From NCBI GenBank assembly GCA_905182265.1, contig CAJJAO010000025.1:1-64000 (forward strand): 64,000 nucleotides of DNA, written 5' to 3'. The DNA comes from a gamma proteobacterium HTCC2207 (lineage in GTDB: Bacteria > Pseudomonadota > Gammaproteobacteria > Pseudomonadales > Porticoccaceae). The notes under the pieces were generated by a model. The model was not told the DNA's origin. It did no database searches and saw only the letters and a program-made list of their open reading frames with translations. Made by a program: the position numbers and the translations under genes. This document shows positions 43,248 through 53,106 of the stretch, in pieces. How positions within the stretch are numbered: the first letter of the stretch is position 1; the number at the start of each line of letters is the position of its first letter.

Positions 43248-43759
43248 GTTGTTTTGGTAACGTCTATACCGCGCCAAACAAAAGATACTGGCCACAAATT
43301 CTGTTTGTTTTTGTCGTATTCCTGCCAATGATCGCTGTAACTTTTTTGGGTCACAGGATGCAAGGCGTCTGGCGCCACTTCGGCGAGAGGCAGTAGCACA
43401 AAGGCATTCTTTAAAACCTCATCTCTGGGCAGAGCAATACCATCTATTTGCCCAGCCACACCATCCACGGTGAGAATATCGATATCCAAATTTCGTGGCC
43501 CAAATTTTGGCCCGCTGCGATCGCGGCCGTTGGTATCTTCTATCTGTTTGAGGGTTTTGGATATATCCCCAACAGCCACGTCAGAATTAATCCCCACCAC
43601 TAGGTTGTAAAAACTGTCGCCCTCAAAGCCGACCGCCTCACTCTCGTACACCGAGGAAATGACCAGCTCACCAAAATTCTCAGCCAATGCGTCCAACGCC
43701 GCGCCTATATTAAGGCGACGCTCGATATTACTGCCTAGACTGAGATAAATTAGGGCCAT
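43244..43759 (-). CDS. folK: 2-amino-4-hydroxy-6-hydroxymethyldihydropteridine diphosphokinase
   Basis: YLSLGSNIERRLNIGAALDAL, RDRSGPKFGPRNLDIDIL. Confidence 0.95.
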   Translation of the reverse strand: MALIYLSLGSNIERRLNIGAALDALAENFGELVISSVYESEAVGFEGDSFYNLVVGINSDVAVGDISKTLKQIEDTNGRDRSGPKFGPRNLDIDILTVDGVAGQIDGIALPRDEVLKNAFVLLPLAEVAPDALHPVTQKSYSDHWQEYDKNKQNLWPVSFVWRGIDVTKTT

Positions 43760-44115
43760 TAAGTTCGCTCACCTCGTTCAATAATAATGCCGACATCTTG
43801 GCTGTATCTTAGTGCACCAGGCTTGCTGACGCGCAGTTTTAACCAGGGTACCGAAAATTCCTCTCGCACAATGCGAGCAATCTCTTCTGCCATGCGCTCC
43901 ACCAGTAAAAACTCGCTGGCTTCGATAAAAGCAATCAAGCGCTTGGCGATGGATTTATAATTTAGAGCATAGGCAATATCGTCGGTCTCGGCAGCCTGAC
44001 GAATATCATGAGCCATCTCTAGGTCCAAACTAATGGTCTGCTTTACTTCACGCTCCCAGTCATAGATACCAATAATAGTTTCTATGCGCAGGTCTCTAAT
44101 ATAAACAATGTCCAT
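43759..44115 (-). CDS. folB: Dihydroneopterin aldolase
   Basis: MDIVYIRDLRIETIIGIYDWEREVKQTISLDLEM. Confidence 0.95.
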   Translation of the reverse strand: MDIVYIRDLRIETIIGIYDWEREVKQTISLDLEMAHDIRQAAETDDIAYALNYKSIAKRLIAFIEASEFLLVERMAEEIARIVREEFSVPWLKLRVSKPGALRYSQDVGIIIERGERT

Positions 44116-44125
44116 CTACTTTCCT

Positions 44126-45166
44126 TTATGAGCGTGATTGTAACGCTGGTAATTGATCCAGTGGCCAGCGAGGTGTGGCCGATATTTCTAACCCATTGAC
44201 CTGACCCGCCAACAGCCTCTGACAGCCAGCATAAGCAATCATGGCTCCATTATCCGTGCAAAACTCATGACGTGCATAGAAAACCTCGGCGCCCTCTTTC
44301 GCCAGCGCGACTTCGAGTTTGTGACGCAACCTTGTGTTGGCAGATACACCTCCGGCGATCACTAAGGTTTTCATCTGAGTCTGGCTAAGGGCGCGGCGAC
44401 ATTTAATCACTAACGTGTCCACCACAGCCTCTTGAAAGCCCGCACAGATATCTAGAATCGTTTGGTCATCTGGGAGCACATCGTCGCCACAGTGCTTTTG
44501 TATCAAATTTCTGGTGAACGTCTTTAGCCCAGAAAAACTAAAGTCCAATCCCGGTCGGTCGGTCATGGGCCGAGGAAACTCAAACCGATCGATCTGCCCA
44601 CGATCTGCCATACCTGCCAGCACAGGCCCACCAGGGTAATCTAAATCGAGCATCTTGGCGGTCTTATCAAAAGCTTCGCCCGCCGCATCGTCTAGAGACT
44701 CGCCAAGTATCTCGTATTGACCAATCCCTTTAACCGACACTAGCTGTGTGTGACCGCCAGAGACCAGAAGCGCGACAAAAGGAAATTCTGGAGGCTTATC
44801 TTCTAGCATTGGAGCCAGCAGATGCCCCTCCATATGATGAACGCCAAGTACGGGGATACCCAAAGCAAAGCCAAGGCCCGTGGCCATAGCTCCACCCACC
44901 ATTAGCGCCCCCATAAGGCCCGGGCCCGAGGTGTAGGCAATGCCGTCAATATCTTGTTTGGTGACATTGGCCTCTTTTAGCACCAGGGTTACCAGGGGAA
45001 TAATTTTACGCACATGGTCACGGGACGCTAGCTCAGGTACGACACCACCGTATTCCGCATGGAGTTTGACCTGAGAATAAAGGGTGTGGGCAAGCAAACC
45101 CCGCTCGCTGTCATAGACAGCCAACCCAGTTTCATCGCATGATGTTTCGATACCCAATACCAGCAT
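44126..45166 (-). CDS. tsaD: tRNA N6-adenosine threonylcarbamoyltransferase
   Basis: [35 protein letters not shown]. Confidence 0.97.
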   Translation of the reverse strand: MLVLGIETSCDETGLAVYDSERGLLAHTLYSQVKLHAEYGGVVPELASRDHVRKIIPLVTLVLKEANVTKQDIDGIAYTSGPGLMGALMVGGAMATGLGFALGIPVLGVHHMEGHLLAPMLEDKPPEFPFVALLVSGGHTQLVSVKGIGQYEILGESLDDAAGEAFDKTAKMLDLDYPGGPVLAGMADRGQIDRFEFPRPMTDRPGLDFSFSGLKTFTRNLIQKHCGDDVLPDDQTILDICAGFQEAVVDTLVIKCRRALSQTQMKTLVIAGGVSANTRLRHKLEVALAKEGAEVFYARHEFCTDNGAMIAYAGCQRLLAGQVNGLEISATPRWPLDQLPALQSRS

Positions 45167-45278
45167 TTACCATCGCTTCCAAAAGCTATTTGTGGGCGCC
45201 ACTTTAAACCCTCTGCAGCTCAGTGTGAACCTGTACTTTAAGGGCACTCCAGATCACCTAAAAACCCCTACAAAAAAC

Positions 45279-45306
45279 TTTGCATCAATAGCCCGAAGTG
45301 TATAGA
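45279..45306 (+). promoter_or_regulatory. Possible sigma70 promoter for rpsU
   Basis: TTTGCA-N16-TATAGA followed by a GC-rich ACGCGCCC; motif reading only. Confidence 0.4.
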
Positions 45307-45378
45307 CTACGCGCCCTTGAAGAGTCGAGTACAGGTTGGCTGTACCGAGATTAATTTTCACTACAGGATTAAGCATTT

Positions 45379-45594
45379 ATGCCAAGCGTTCGAATTAAAG
45401 AAAACGAGCCCTTTGACGTTGCATTACGTCGTTTTAAACGTTCTTGCGAGAAGGCAGGTATTCTCGCCAAAGTACGTAGCTGTGAGTTCTACGAGAAGCC
45501 CACTTGGGAACGCAAGCGTAAAGCTGCAGCCGCTGTTAAGCGCAATCAGAAAAAAGTATCTCGCGAATCACGCAAGTTTACTCGACTCTACTAG
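45379..45594 (+). CDS. rpsU: 30S ribosomal protein S21
   Basis: [28 protein letters not shown]. Confidence 0.98.
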   Translation: MPSVRIKENEPFDVALRRFKRSCEKAGILAKVRSCEFYEKPTWERKRKAAAAVKRNQKKVSRESRKFTRLY

Positions 45595-45640
45595 AGATAA
45601 CTCTGACACCAGAGTTGTTGATTAAAGAGTTATAGCAAAG

Positions 45641-45660
45641 AGCGCCCACCGGCGCTTTTT
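45641..45660 (+). terminator. Rho-independent terminator downstream of rpsU
   Basis: AGCGCC-CACC-GGCGCT-TTTT. Confidence 0.85.
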
Positions 45661-45676
45661 GTGCATCTGGAATATA

Positions 45677-45728
45677 CAAAGTAGCCTATAAAAGTACGTA
45701 GCAAAAGCACGCAGCAAAAGTACCTAAC
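45677..45728 (+). repeat. Short tandem array, 13-bp period (AAAAGYACGYAGC), ~4 units, between rpsU and yqeY
   Basis: Units at 45677 (degenerate), 45690, 45703, 45716. Confidence 0.75.
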
Positions 45729-45824
45729 ATTTACAGGCCTTTTTTTGTAAAACGCCTTTTTGTTAACTACCTTAGTTACTAAGCAATATTTTAGAACAGC
45801 ATTTTAGCCAAACGGAGAATGAGC

Positions 45825-46271
45825 ATGTCGATGAAACAAACAATCCATGACGCGATGAAAGCTGCAATGCGCGCCAAAGACAAGCCCCGCCTCGGAGCCA
45901 TTCGCCTAATCCAAGCTGATATCAAACGTATCGAAGTCGATGAGCGCATTGAAATTGACGACGCCCGAGTACTGGCTATCCTCGACAAAATGGTCAAGCA
46001 ACGTCGTGACTCGATCACCCAGTACGAAGCCGCAGGCCGCCAAGAGCTTGCCGATATAGAAATTTCCGAAATCAATGTGATTCAGGACTTTTTACCCACA
46101 CCCCTTACTGACGCTGAAATAGCCGACATGGTTCAAGCGGCAATCGCCCAGACCGGCGCTGCTTCTATGGCCGACATGGGTAAGGTAATGGGTATCATCA
46201 AGCCGCAGATTCAAGGCCGTGCCGATGCCGGCGCTGTTAGCGGCCTGATAAAGGCAGCTTTGAATTCCTAA
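45825..46271 (+). CDS. yqeY: GatB/YqeY domain protein
   Basis: IHDAMKAAMRAKDKPRLGAIRLIQADIKRIEVDER; rpsU-yqeY-dnaG context. Confidence 0.92.
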   Translation: MSMKQTIHDAMKAAMRAKDKPRLGAIRLIQADIKRIEVDERIEIDDARVLAILDKMVKQRRDSITQYEAAGRQELADIEISEINVIQDFLPTPLTDAEIADMVQAAIAQTGAASMADMGKVMGIIKPQIQGRADAGAVSGLIKAALNS

Positions 46272-46274
46272 ACC

Positions 46275-46448
46275 AGCCCTGAGCGCATAGACAGCCCTGA
46301 GCGTAATAGATAGCCCTGAGCGTAATAGACAGCCCTGAGCGTAATAGAAAGCCCTGAGCGCTTTAGACAGCCTTGAGCGGATAAACAGCCCTGAGCCAAT
46401 AGACAGCCCTGAGCGTAATAGAAAGCCTTGAGCGTAATAGAAAGCCAA
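46275..46448 (+). repeat. Tandem array, 18-19 bp period, ten AGCC(C/T)TGAGCG-type units, between yqeY and dnaG
   Basis: Unit starts 46275, 46293, 46312, 46331, 46350, 46369, 46387, 46405, 46424, 46443 (last degenerate). Confidence 0.93.
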
Positions 46449-46497
46449 GACCCAAGACGTTACACTGCCCCACCAACTTGATGAACTTGTAGCGCCC

Positions 46498-48498
46498 ATG
46501 GCTGGATTAATTCCACAAAATTTTATCGATGACCTGCTCGATCGCGTTGATATAGTCGATGTGGTGAGTAGCCGTGTGCAGCTCAAAAAAGCCGGCAAAA
46601 ACTACAAAGCCTGCTGCCCGTTCCACGAAGAAAAAAGCCCCTCATTTACCGTTGCCCAAGACAAGCAATTCTACTACTGCTTTGGCTGTGGCACCGGCGG
46701 CAACGCACTGGGCTTTGTCATGGAGTTTGACCGCATTGATTTTTTGCCTGCGGTAGAGATGCTGGCCAAAAATGCCGGCCTAGAAATTCCTCGAGAAGCC
46801 GCACCCGATCGCGCAGTAGCCAAACAAAAAGACAGCCTCTACTCAATGCTCACCGAATCCGATAAATTCTTTCGCCAGCAGCTTCGCTCCCATTCAGCAG
46901 CGGCCACCGCAGTAGATTATCTAAAAGGGCGAGGCCTTAGCGGCCAGATAGCGGCAAAGTTTGGCGTGGGCTATGCGCCGCCAGGCTGGGACAACCTGCT
47001 CAAAGCAGCAGGCACCGAACCCGAAAAAGCTAAACTGCTCGAAGAGTCGGGCATGCTCATAGTTAAACCCGAAGAGAAAAAGCAATACGACCGTTTTCGT
47101 CATCGCATTATGTTCCCTATCCGCGATCAACGTGGCCGCACCATTGGTTTTGGTGGCCGAGTACTAGACGACAGCACGCCCAAATATCTCAACTCCCCAG
47201 AAACCCCTGTATTTCACAAGGGCCGGGAGCTCTACGGCCTTTATGAAGCCCGCCAGGCACTCAAAGAAATACCCTACCTAATCATGGTAGAGGGCTATAT
47301 GGACGTGATTGCTCTCGCCCAATACGGCATACATAACGCAGTGGCAACATTGGGCACAGCCCTAACAGAGAGCCACCTTCAAAAACTCTTTCGCTACACC
47401 TCAGAGCTAGTATTTTGCTTTGACGGAGACAAAGCGGGCGTGCGAGCGGCTGGGCGATCCCTAGAAATTGCCCTGCCAGAAATGCGTGATGGCGTGTCTG
47501 CCAAGTTTCTCTTTTTACCCGACGGTGAAGACCCAGATAGTATGGTGCGCAAGCTCGGCACCGAGGACTTCAACAAACAGGTAGACAAGGCCACGCCCCT
47601 ATCAGAATTTCTGTTTGACCAGCTAAGCGATGGCATAGACACCAGCACTGCCGATGGCAAAGCGCGGCTAAGTAAAGTCTGCGCGCCACAGATCAACCGT
47701 ATTCCCCAAGGAGTTTTTCGCCAGCTAATGCTCGAAGAACTATCTCGTCGCACCGGTATTAGCGCCGAAAACCTTCGCGACTATGTCGCCAGCCACAAGG
47801 CTCCGGAACAGCGCGCTGCGGCTGCTAAAACGAATGCCCCAGCAGCTTCAGGCTCCAACTATGCAGGAAATTCGAACCGCAGCAACTCGAATTCCGGCCA
47901 CTTTAGCCAAAGCAGCTCTGATCCGGGCAACTATGACGAGCCCATGGAGAGCCGTGGCGACTTTGACTACGAGCCCTTCCCCGACCTTGCCGCGGCAAAA
48001 ACTAGCAGGATTCGTCTGGCACCGATCAAATTTTTAACCGCACTGCTGCTAAACCACCCAAGCCTCTCAGAGCACGTCGACGACACAGCGCTCTTAGATG
48101 ACACAGGAGAACCAGACACAGAGCTATTTTTGCGAGTTCTAAAAGTGGTTCGCGACAACCCCCATTACAAGCCCTCGCATATCTTTGCCTACTGGCTCGG
48201 CACCCATGGCAACCAGGAAGAGACCAAAGTGTTGCAGTCACTGGCTGCAAGCGAGCTCTACCACCCGCCCAAAGGCACTGGTCGCGACGATGACCAAGAG
48301 TTTTGTGACACCTTAAAACACGTCATTCAAAGCGCCTTTAAGGCCCTGCCAGCGGCCGATAAAGCCGTTCACCTGCTGGTTCAAGAAACTCTAAACGAGC
48401 GGGAAATAAAGCAGCTCCACAAAATACGTATGCAGCTAGGTGATGACCCTCAGTCAATTGAGTTAAAAAACAAGATAAAACAACGGCTTGTAGTCTAA
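46498..48498 (+). CDS. dnaG: DNA primase
   Basis: CPFHEEKSPSFTVAQDKQFYYCFGCGTGGNALGFVM; VEGYMDVIALAQYG. Confidence 0.98.
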   Translation: MAGLIPQNFIDDLLDRVDIVDVVSSRVQLKKAGKNYKACCPFHEEKSPSFTVAQDKQFYYCFGCGTGGNALGFVMEFDRIDFLPAVEMLAKNAGLEIPREAAPDRAVAKQKDSLYSMLTESDKFFRQQLRSHSAAATAVDYLKGRGLSGQIAAKFGVGYAPPGWDNLLKAAGTEPEKAKLLEESGMLIVKPEEKKQYDRFRHRIMFPIRDQRGRTIGFGGRVLDDSTPKYLNSPETPVFHKGRELYGLYEARQALKEIPYLIMVEGYMDVIALAQYGIHNAVATLGTALTESHLQKLFRYTSELVFCFDGDKAGVRAAGRSLEIALPEMRDGVSAKFLFLPDGEDPDSMVRKLGTEDFNKQVDKATPLSEFLFDQLSDGIDTSTADGKARLSKVCAPQINRIPQGVFRQLMLEELSRRTGISAENLRDYVASHKAPEQRAAAAKTNAPAASGSNYAGNSNRSNSNSGHFSQSSSDPGNYDEPMESRGDFDYEPFPDLAAAKTSRIRLAPIKFLTALLLNHPSLSEHVDDTALLDDTGEPDTELFLRVLKVVRDNPHYKPSHIFAYWLGTHGNQEETKVLQSLAASELYHPPKGTGRDDDQEFCDTLKHVIQSAFKALPAADKAVHLLVQETLNEREIKQLHKIRMQLGDDPQSIELKNKIKQRLVV

Positions 48499-48610
48499 TA
48501 TTAGAAAAACAAAGTATGTCCAATAATCCTTAAATTATCTGGGACATCAGGCTATTAATTCGATATAATTGCGCGCTATTTTTCCGCGTCCCAACACAGA
48601 AAAAGTACCT

Positions 48611-50461
48611 ATGAGCGAAAACACCCAGAAGCAACAATCAGGCATTAAAGATTTAATCGCCAAAGGTCGAGAACAGGGATATCTCACCTACGCAGAGGTG
48701 AACGATCACCTCCCCGAAGATATTGCAGACCCAGAACAGGTCGAAGATATTATTCAGATGATCAACGACATGGGCATCACCGTTTTTGAAACGGCGCCTG
48801 ATGCAGAACAGTTGTTGATGATGGCTGGCGATAACACGCCAGATGAGACGGCCGCTGCTGAAGCTGCTGCCGCTCTCGCCTCCGTCGAATCTGAACAGCA
48901 CAGAACGACCGACCCAGTGCGCATGTACATGCGTGAGATGGGTTCTGTTGAGCTGCTGACCCGGGAAGGCGAAATCGAGATCGCCAAGCGCATCGAAGAA
49001 GGCACCAGAGAGCTTATGTCTGCTGTCTCGGACTGGCCTACCACCGTTGCAACGGTTATCGGTGAATGGGACAAAGTTGTCGCCGGTGACAAAAAACTGA
49101 CTGATATCATCAGCGGTTACCTCAACCCAATGGAACACGTTCCCTCCGCCCTTGCCCAACAGCAAGCAGCCGAAGCCGCTGAAGCAGAGAAGATCGCCAA
49201 CGGTGAGTTACCCGACGAGGACGAAGAAGAGGAAGAAGAGCACGAAGGTGGTCTGGACCCTGAAATCGCCCACCAGCGCTTCGAAGAGATCCGTACCCAG
49301 CTCAAAAAGACCGACTCCTCCATCACTCGCTATGGCCGAGACGGTAATGCGTCAGTCAAGAATATCGAAGGTTTGGCTGATGTCTTTAAATATCTGAAGC
49401 TAACGCCACGTCAATTTGACCCGTTGGTTAGCTTGGTTCGCAAGGCCGTAGAAAAAATCCGCGCCGAAGAACGCAATCTCATGAAACTGTGCATTCGCTA
49501 CTCGAAAATGCCCCGCAAAGATTTCATCAAAGCCTTCCCAGGCAATGAGACCGATTTGAAGTGGACTGGCAAGCTCATCAAAGCAAATGACCCTTGGTCC
49601 GCCGGTATCGAAAAGCACGAGATCGATATTTTAAGAGCCCAGCGCAAGCTAGCACAGGTAGAGAAAAGCAGCGGCCTGACTATCCTAACTATTAAAGATA
49701 TCAATCGCCGCCTCACCATTGGTGAAGCGATGGCCCGCAGAGCCAAGAAAGAAATGGTTGAAGCTAACCTGCGTCTGGTTATCTCTATCGCCAAGAAATA
49801 TACCAATCGCGGCCTGCAGTTCCTAGATCTAATCCAGGAAGGCAACATTGGTTTGATGAAGGCAGTCGACAAGTTTGAATATCGTCGCGGCTACAAGTTC
49901 TCGACCTACGCCACCTGGTGGATTCGTCAGGCGATTACTCGCTCCATTGCCGATCAGGCCCGCACCATTCGTATTCCGGTGCACATGATTGAAACGATCA
50001 ACAAGCTCAACCGTATTTCTCGTCAAATGCTCCAGGAAATGGGTCGCGAACCCACTCCAGAAGAGTTGGCCGAGCGTATGGAAATGCCTGAAGATAAGAT
50101 CCGTAAAGTACTCAAGATCGCTAAAGAGCCAATCTCTATGGAGACGCCCATTGGTGAAGACGAGGATGCCAGCATTGGCGATCTTATTGAAGATACCACC
50201 ATCGCCCTACCGGTCGATGAAGCCACAAAGCACAACCTCACCGAGTCAACTCGTGGCGTTCTGAGCAGCCTAACCGCTCGCGAAGCCAAGGTACTGCGCA
50301 TGCGTTTTGGTATCGACATGAACACAGATCACACGTTAGAAGAAGTAGGTAAGCAGTTTGATGTAACCCGTGAGCGCATTCGTCAGATCGAAGCGAAAGC
50401 ACTGCGCAAGCTACGTCACCCGACCCGTTCGGATCATCTGCGTAGCTTTATCGACGAGTAA
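48611..50461 (+). CDS. rpoD: RNA polymerase sigma factor RpoD (sigma70)
   Basis: [57 protein letters not shown] 48611 preferred. Confidence 0.99.
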   Translation: MSENTQKQQSGIKDLIAKGREQGYLTYAEVNDHLPEDIADPEQVEDIIQMINDMGITVFETAPDAEQLLMMAGDNTPDETAAAEAAAALASVESEQHRTTDPVRMYMREMGSVELLTREGEIEIAKRIEEGTRELMSAVSDWPTTVATVIGEWDKVVAGDKKLTDIISGYLNPMEHVPSALAQQQAAEAAEAEKIANGELPDEDEEEEEEHEGGLDPEIAHQRFEEIRTQLKKTDSSITRYGRDGNASVKNIEGLADVFKYLKLTPRQFDPLVSLVRKAVEKIRAEERNLMKLCIRYSKMPRKDFIKAFPGNETDLKWTGKLIKANDPWSAGIEKHEIDILRAQRKLAQVEKSSGLTILTIKDINRRLTIGEAMARRAKKEMVEANLRLVISIAKKYTNRGLQFLDLIQEGNIGLMKAVDKFEYRRGYKFSTYATWWIRQAITRSIADQARTIRIPVHMIETINKLNRISRQMLQEMGREPTPEELAERMEMPEDKIRKVLKIAKEPISMETPIGEDEDASIGDLIEDTTIALPVDEATKHNLTESTRGVLSSLTAREAKVLRMRFGIDMNTDHTLEEVGKQFDVTRERIRQIEAKALRKLRHPTRSDHLRSFIDE

Positions 50462-50474
50462 TTAGAGCACAGGT

Positions 50475-50566
50475 TTTTTGTTATCAGACTAGGAGCCGCG
50501 TAGCGGTTTGAGATCACATAAATTAATTATGTGACCGAGATTAGCGGCGACGCGTAACGACAAAAA
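50475..50566. repeat. Structured element copy 1 (~92 bp)
   Basis: TTTTTGTTATCA...CCGC-GTA-GCGG...CACATAA-ATTAA-TTATGTG...TAACGACAAAAA; high similarity to copy 2. Confidence 0.85.
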
Positions 50567-50583
50567 GACAAATTAACGCAGAA

Positions 50584-50683
50584 TTTTTGTTGTTAGGCTA
50601 GGAGCCGCACAGCGGTTTGAGGGAGCATACATTAAGTATGTGACCGAGATTAGCGAGCACGCGACGACGCGTAACGACAAAAA
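50584..50683. repeat. Structured element copy 2 (~100 bp) with 12-bp terminal inverted repeats
   Basis: TTTTTGTTGTTA (50584-50595) pairs with TAACGACAAAAA (50672-50683), one G-U; internal CCGC-ACA-GCGG and CATAC-ATTAA-GTATG hairpins. Confidence 0.85.
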
Positions 50684-50694
50684 GACAAGTTAAA

Positions 50695-50771
50695 GGGCCC
50701 ATAGCTCAGCTGGTTAGAGCAGTCGACTCATAATCGATTGGTCGTAGGTTCAAGTCCTACTGGGCCCACCA
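50695..50771 (+). tRNA. tRNA-Ile2 (CAU anticodon, lysidine-type), CCA encoded
   Basis: GGGCCCA/TGGGCCC acceptor, anticodon loop CTCATAA, TTCAAGTCC T-loop; resembles E. coli ileX rather than tRNA-Met. Confidence 0.93.
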
Positions 50772-50892
50772 TTTTACCAAACCTGCACATTCAGCAAGCT
50801 AAGGTTTTGACTAAATAGTATTTCCTCTACTCTGGCTTCTCCTGCCGTTTCTAGCCTGTAGCTTTTATCTTATTAAAAAGAAAGGAGCAAAA

Positions 50893-51123
50893 ATGCGCAA
50901 TTTATTTCTTATTACATTAGTAATTACACTTTCTGCCTGCAACGCATTAGCGCCTGTAGAGCGACCATTAAATAGCTGCAGCCTAACTGACAGTGCTAAA
51001 CAATCTGGTGGGGTTCTGCCAAACGACGTGAAAGAATTTAACCAGTGCTCCTATAGCTGCCCAAATGGCCAAACTAAGACAAATACACAGTTTGGAGCCT
51101 GCGCGATATTTATCAGTCAGTAG
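50893..51123 (+). CDS. Small Cys-rich putative lipoprotein
   Basis: MRNLFLITLVITLSAC lipobox; AAAGGAG RBS upstream. Confidence 0.7.
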   Translation: MRNLFLITLVITLSACNALAPVERPLNSCSLTDSAKQSGGVLPNDVKEFNQCSYSCPNGQTKTNTQFGACAIFISQ

Positions 51124-51270
51124 TAAATGCTTCCATATACATTGCTATAGATAACTCATTGGTCGAATTGCAGTCTCTCTTGTTTAAGGTTCCCTTTGAC
51201 TATAAGGTTATCCTGGGCAAACACATGATCGAATGTGTGATGTTATTACTTAGAAATTGGATCTAACACC

Positions 51271-52200
51271 ATGCAGTATTTAGTCAAAAGCACCCTTATT
51301 CTGCTGGCTACGCTAATCGGCTTTTTAGCTTGGTCCGACGCTGCCATCGCTGACAATTCAACCCCCGTTAGACATACCGTTTTATCCGATGGCCATCCGA
51401 TGGCCCTGTGGGAGAAGTCCCGGGATGATACCAAGGGGATTATTCTGTTTGTCCATGGAAGAACATGGAGCGGCCTGCCCGACTTTGATCTACAGGTAGA
51501 GGGCGAAGACCTTTCGCTGATGGATGGCATGCTTGAGCAAGGTTATAGCTCTTATGCGGTTGATCTAAGGGGCTATGGCGCTACTCCAAGAGATGCGTCC
51601 CAATGGCTGTCACCCTCCAAAGCCGCCAACGATGTTATTAATGTGCTGCAGTGGATATCTGAGCGCCATAACAACACACAGGTTCATGTGTTTGGCTGGT
51701 CCTATGGTTCTGTGATCTCTCTGCTAGCCAGCCAGAAGAACCCCGACAATATAGCCAGTTTGACGCTATTTGGCTTCTGGTTGGATTTGGATGCAGAGGC
51801 TGACACCGACACCCCAGATAATGGAACATTAGAAAGACGGGTAAATACAGCCACCGCTGCCGCCAGTGATTTCATTGTGCCGGGCAGTATTAGCCAGCGG
51901 GCTATCGACACCTATGTCGCCGTTTCCCTAGCCGCAGACCCTGTGCGGGTTGACTGGCGCCGGGAATCGGAATTTTTAAGCATTGATCCAAGCCGTATTA
52001 CCCTGCCAGTTTTGCTTGTTCAGGGTGAGTTGGACCCCATTGCCCCCACAGACCTGCAGGCCAAGTTATTTACCAGGCTTAAGACCGCTGACAAGAGCTG
52101 GGTAGTGATTTCCGGTGGTGACCATGCTGCCTTTATGGAGACACCACGGCCCATGTTTATAGGCGCGTTTAAGGCCTTTATTGATCGGTTTAATCCGTAA
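51271..52200 (+). CDS. Secreted alpha/beta hydrolase
   Basis: Signal peptide; nucleophile elbow GWSYGS; LVQGELDPIAP, SGGDHAAFM. Confidence 0.88.
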   Translation: MQYLVKSTLILLATLIGFLAWSDAAIADNSTPVRHTVLSDGHPMALWEKSRDDTKGIILFVHGRTWSGLPDFDLQVEGEDLSLMDGMLEQGYSSYAVDLRGYGATPRDASQWLSPSKAANDVINVLQWISERHNNTQVHVFGWSYGSVISLLASQKNPDNIASLTLFGFWLDLDAEADTDTPDNGTLERRVNTATAAASDFIVPGSISQRAIDTYVAVSLAADPVRVDWRRESEFLSIDPSRITLPVLLVQGELDPIAPTDLQAKLFTRLKTADKSWVVISGGDHAAFMETPRPMFIGAFKAFIDRFNP

Positions 52201-52231
52201 AATCCACAAGTAAAATAACAGGAGAAAAGCC

Positions 52232-52567
52232 ATGCAAAAACTATTCTCAGCAATACTAATGATAACCAGCCTGGCATGCAGTGCCTGGGCAATGGGAGAC
52301 GATAGCGTGATCATTGATGTTAGAACTATAGAAGAATGGAATGCCGGGCATCTCGCCACAGCACAGCACCTGCAACTAGAGCTCGTAGCAGAGTCGGTAG
52401 GCAATTTAGTAGCTGATAAAGACCAAGAAGTTTATGTCTATTGCCGCAGTGGCAATCGGTCTGGCCAAGCCAAAATAATAATGGAAAGCCTCGGCTACAC
52501 CAATGTTACCAATGCTGGCGGCCTAGGTGATGCAAGCGAACTGCTTGCTGTTGAGGTTGTTAAATAG
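52232..52567 (+). CDS. Periplasmic rhodanese-like sulfurtransferase (PspE-like)
   Basis: Signal peptide; DVRTIEEWNAGHL, VYCRSGNRSGQA. Confidence 0.9.
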   Translation: MQKLFSAILMITSLACSAWAMGDDSVIIDVRTIEEWNAGHLATAQHLQLELVAESVGNLVADKDQEVYVYCRSGNRSGQAKIIMESLGYTNVTNAGGLGDASELLAVEVVK

Positions 52568-52583
52568 CCATAAGCTGATAAAT

Positions 52584-52682
52584 AGCCCTCAGCGGCTCCT
52601 AATAAAGAGCCCTCAGCGGCTCCTAATAAAGAGCCCTCAGCAGCTTCTAATAAAGAGCCCTCAGCGGCCCCTAATAAAGAGC
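52584..52682 (+). repeat. Tandem array, exact 24-bp period, four AGCCCTCAGCGGCTCCTAATAAAG-like units plus partial fifth
   Basis: AGCCCTC at 52584, 52608, 52632, 52656; partial AGC at 52680. Confidence 0.92.
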
Positions 52683-52689
52683 AAAAAAC

Positions 52690-53088
52690 ATGACCGACCA
52701 AAATAAACCAAGACTACTTATCGTCGCACTGACGATCCAGCTCTCCTACATCGGCATGTCTGTGATGTGGAATCTGATTGGTGTTGGGTTAATAGACGTT
52801 GGCCAGCAACCCTTAGGCGCTTCAGCCTCAATGACGGTTGTTGCGGTAATGCTCGCAGTCGCAGTGCTTATTGCATTGAGCGCCAACCGAGTGCGCTGGC
52901 TCTATGCTAGTGCCTCTGGAATTCTGGCGCTGGGCTGTCTATCGGCGATTTATACAGCCTTTACAGGGGCCGCAGAGCTTTGGCCGTCGAATTATTTTAG
53001 AGTCTTTGGCGCGCTAATTAATGTGCTGGGCCTAATTGGCTTTGCTCTAGCCTGTAGAGTAATTTTCAGTGCTCCCCTTAACAAGTAA
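52690..53088 (+). CDS. Hypothetical 4-TM membrane protein
   Basis: Hydrophobic ORF directly downstream of the 24-bp array. Confidence 0.65.
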   Translation: MTDQNKPRLLIVALTIQLSYIGMSVMWNLIGVGLIDVGQQPLGASASMTVVAVMLAVAVLIALSANRVRWLYASASGILALGCLSAIYTAFTGAAELWPSNYFRVFGALINVLGLIGFALACRVIFSAPLNK

Positions 53089-53106
53089 GTAGTAAAGCAG
53101 CAGTAT

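Noticed and set aside
45317-45625. 102-aa plus ORF overlapping rpsU
   Set aside because: Out-of-frame overlap of a certain ribosomal protein gene.
46092-46598. 168-aa minus-strand ORF with YYAQG/LRSGLS repeats
   Set aside because: Translation of the tandem array and flanks of yqeY/dnaG on the wrong strand; repetitive low-complexity peptide.
50475-50771. tRNA-linked repeats as an integrative element attachment site
   Set aside because: Repeats lie upstream of the tRNA 5' end and do not duplicate the tRNA 3' end; no integrase in the window.
50695-50771. tRNA-Met assignment from the CAT anticodon
   Set aside because: Arm sequences resemble E. coli ileX (GCGACTCATAATCGC..GGTCG), indicating tRNA-Ile2 with lysidine modification; checkable with tRNAscan-SE isotype models.
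41089-52682. Tandem arrays as CRISPR
   Set aside because: Units are 13-24 bp and contiguous, without unique ~30-bp spacers; no cas genes.
52495-52701. Minus-strand ORF with (GSLLGAAE)n
   Set aside because: Antisense reading of the 24-bp array; no RBS or domain.
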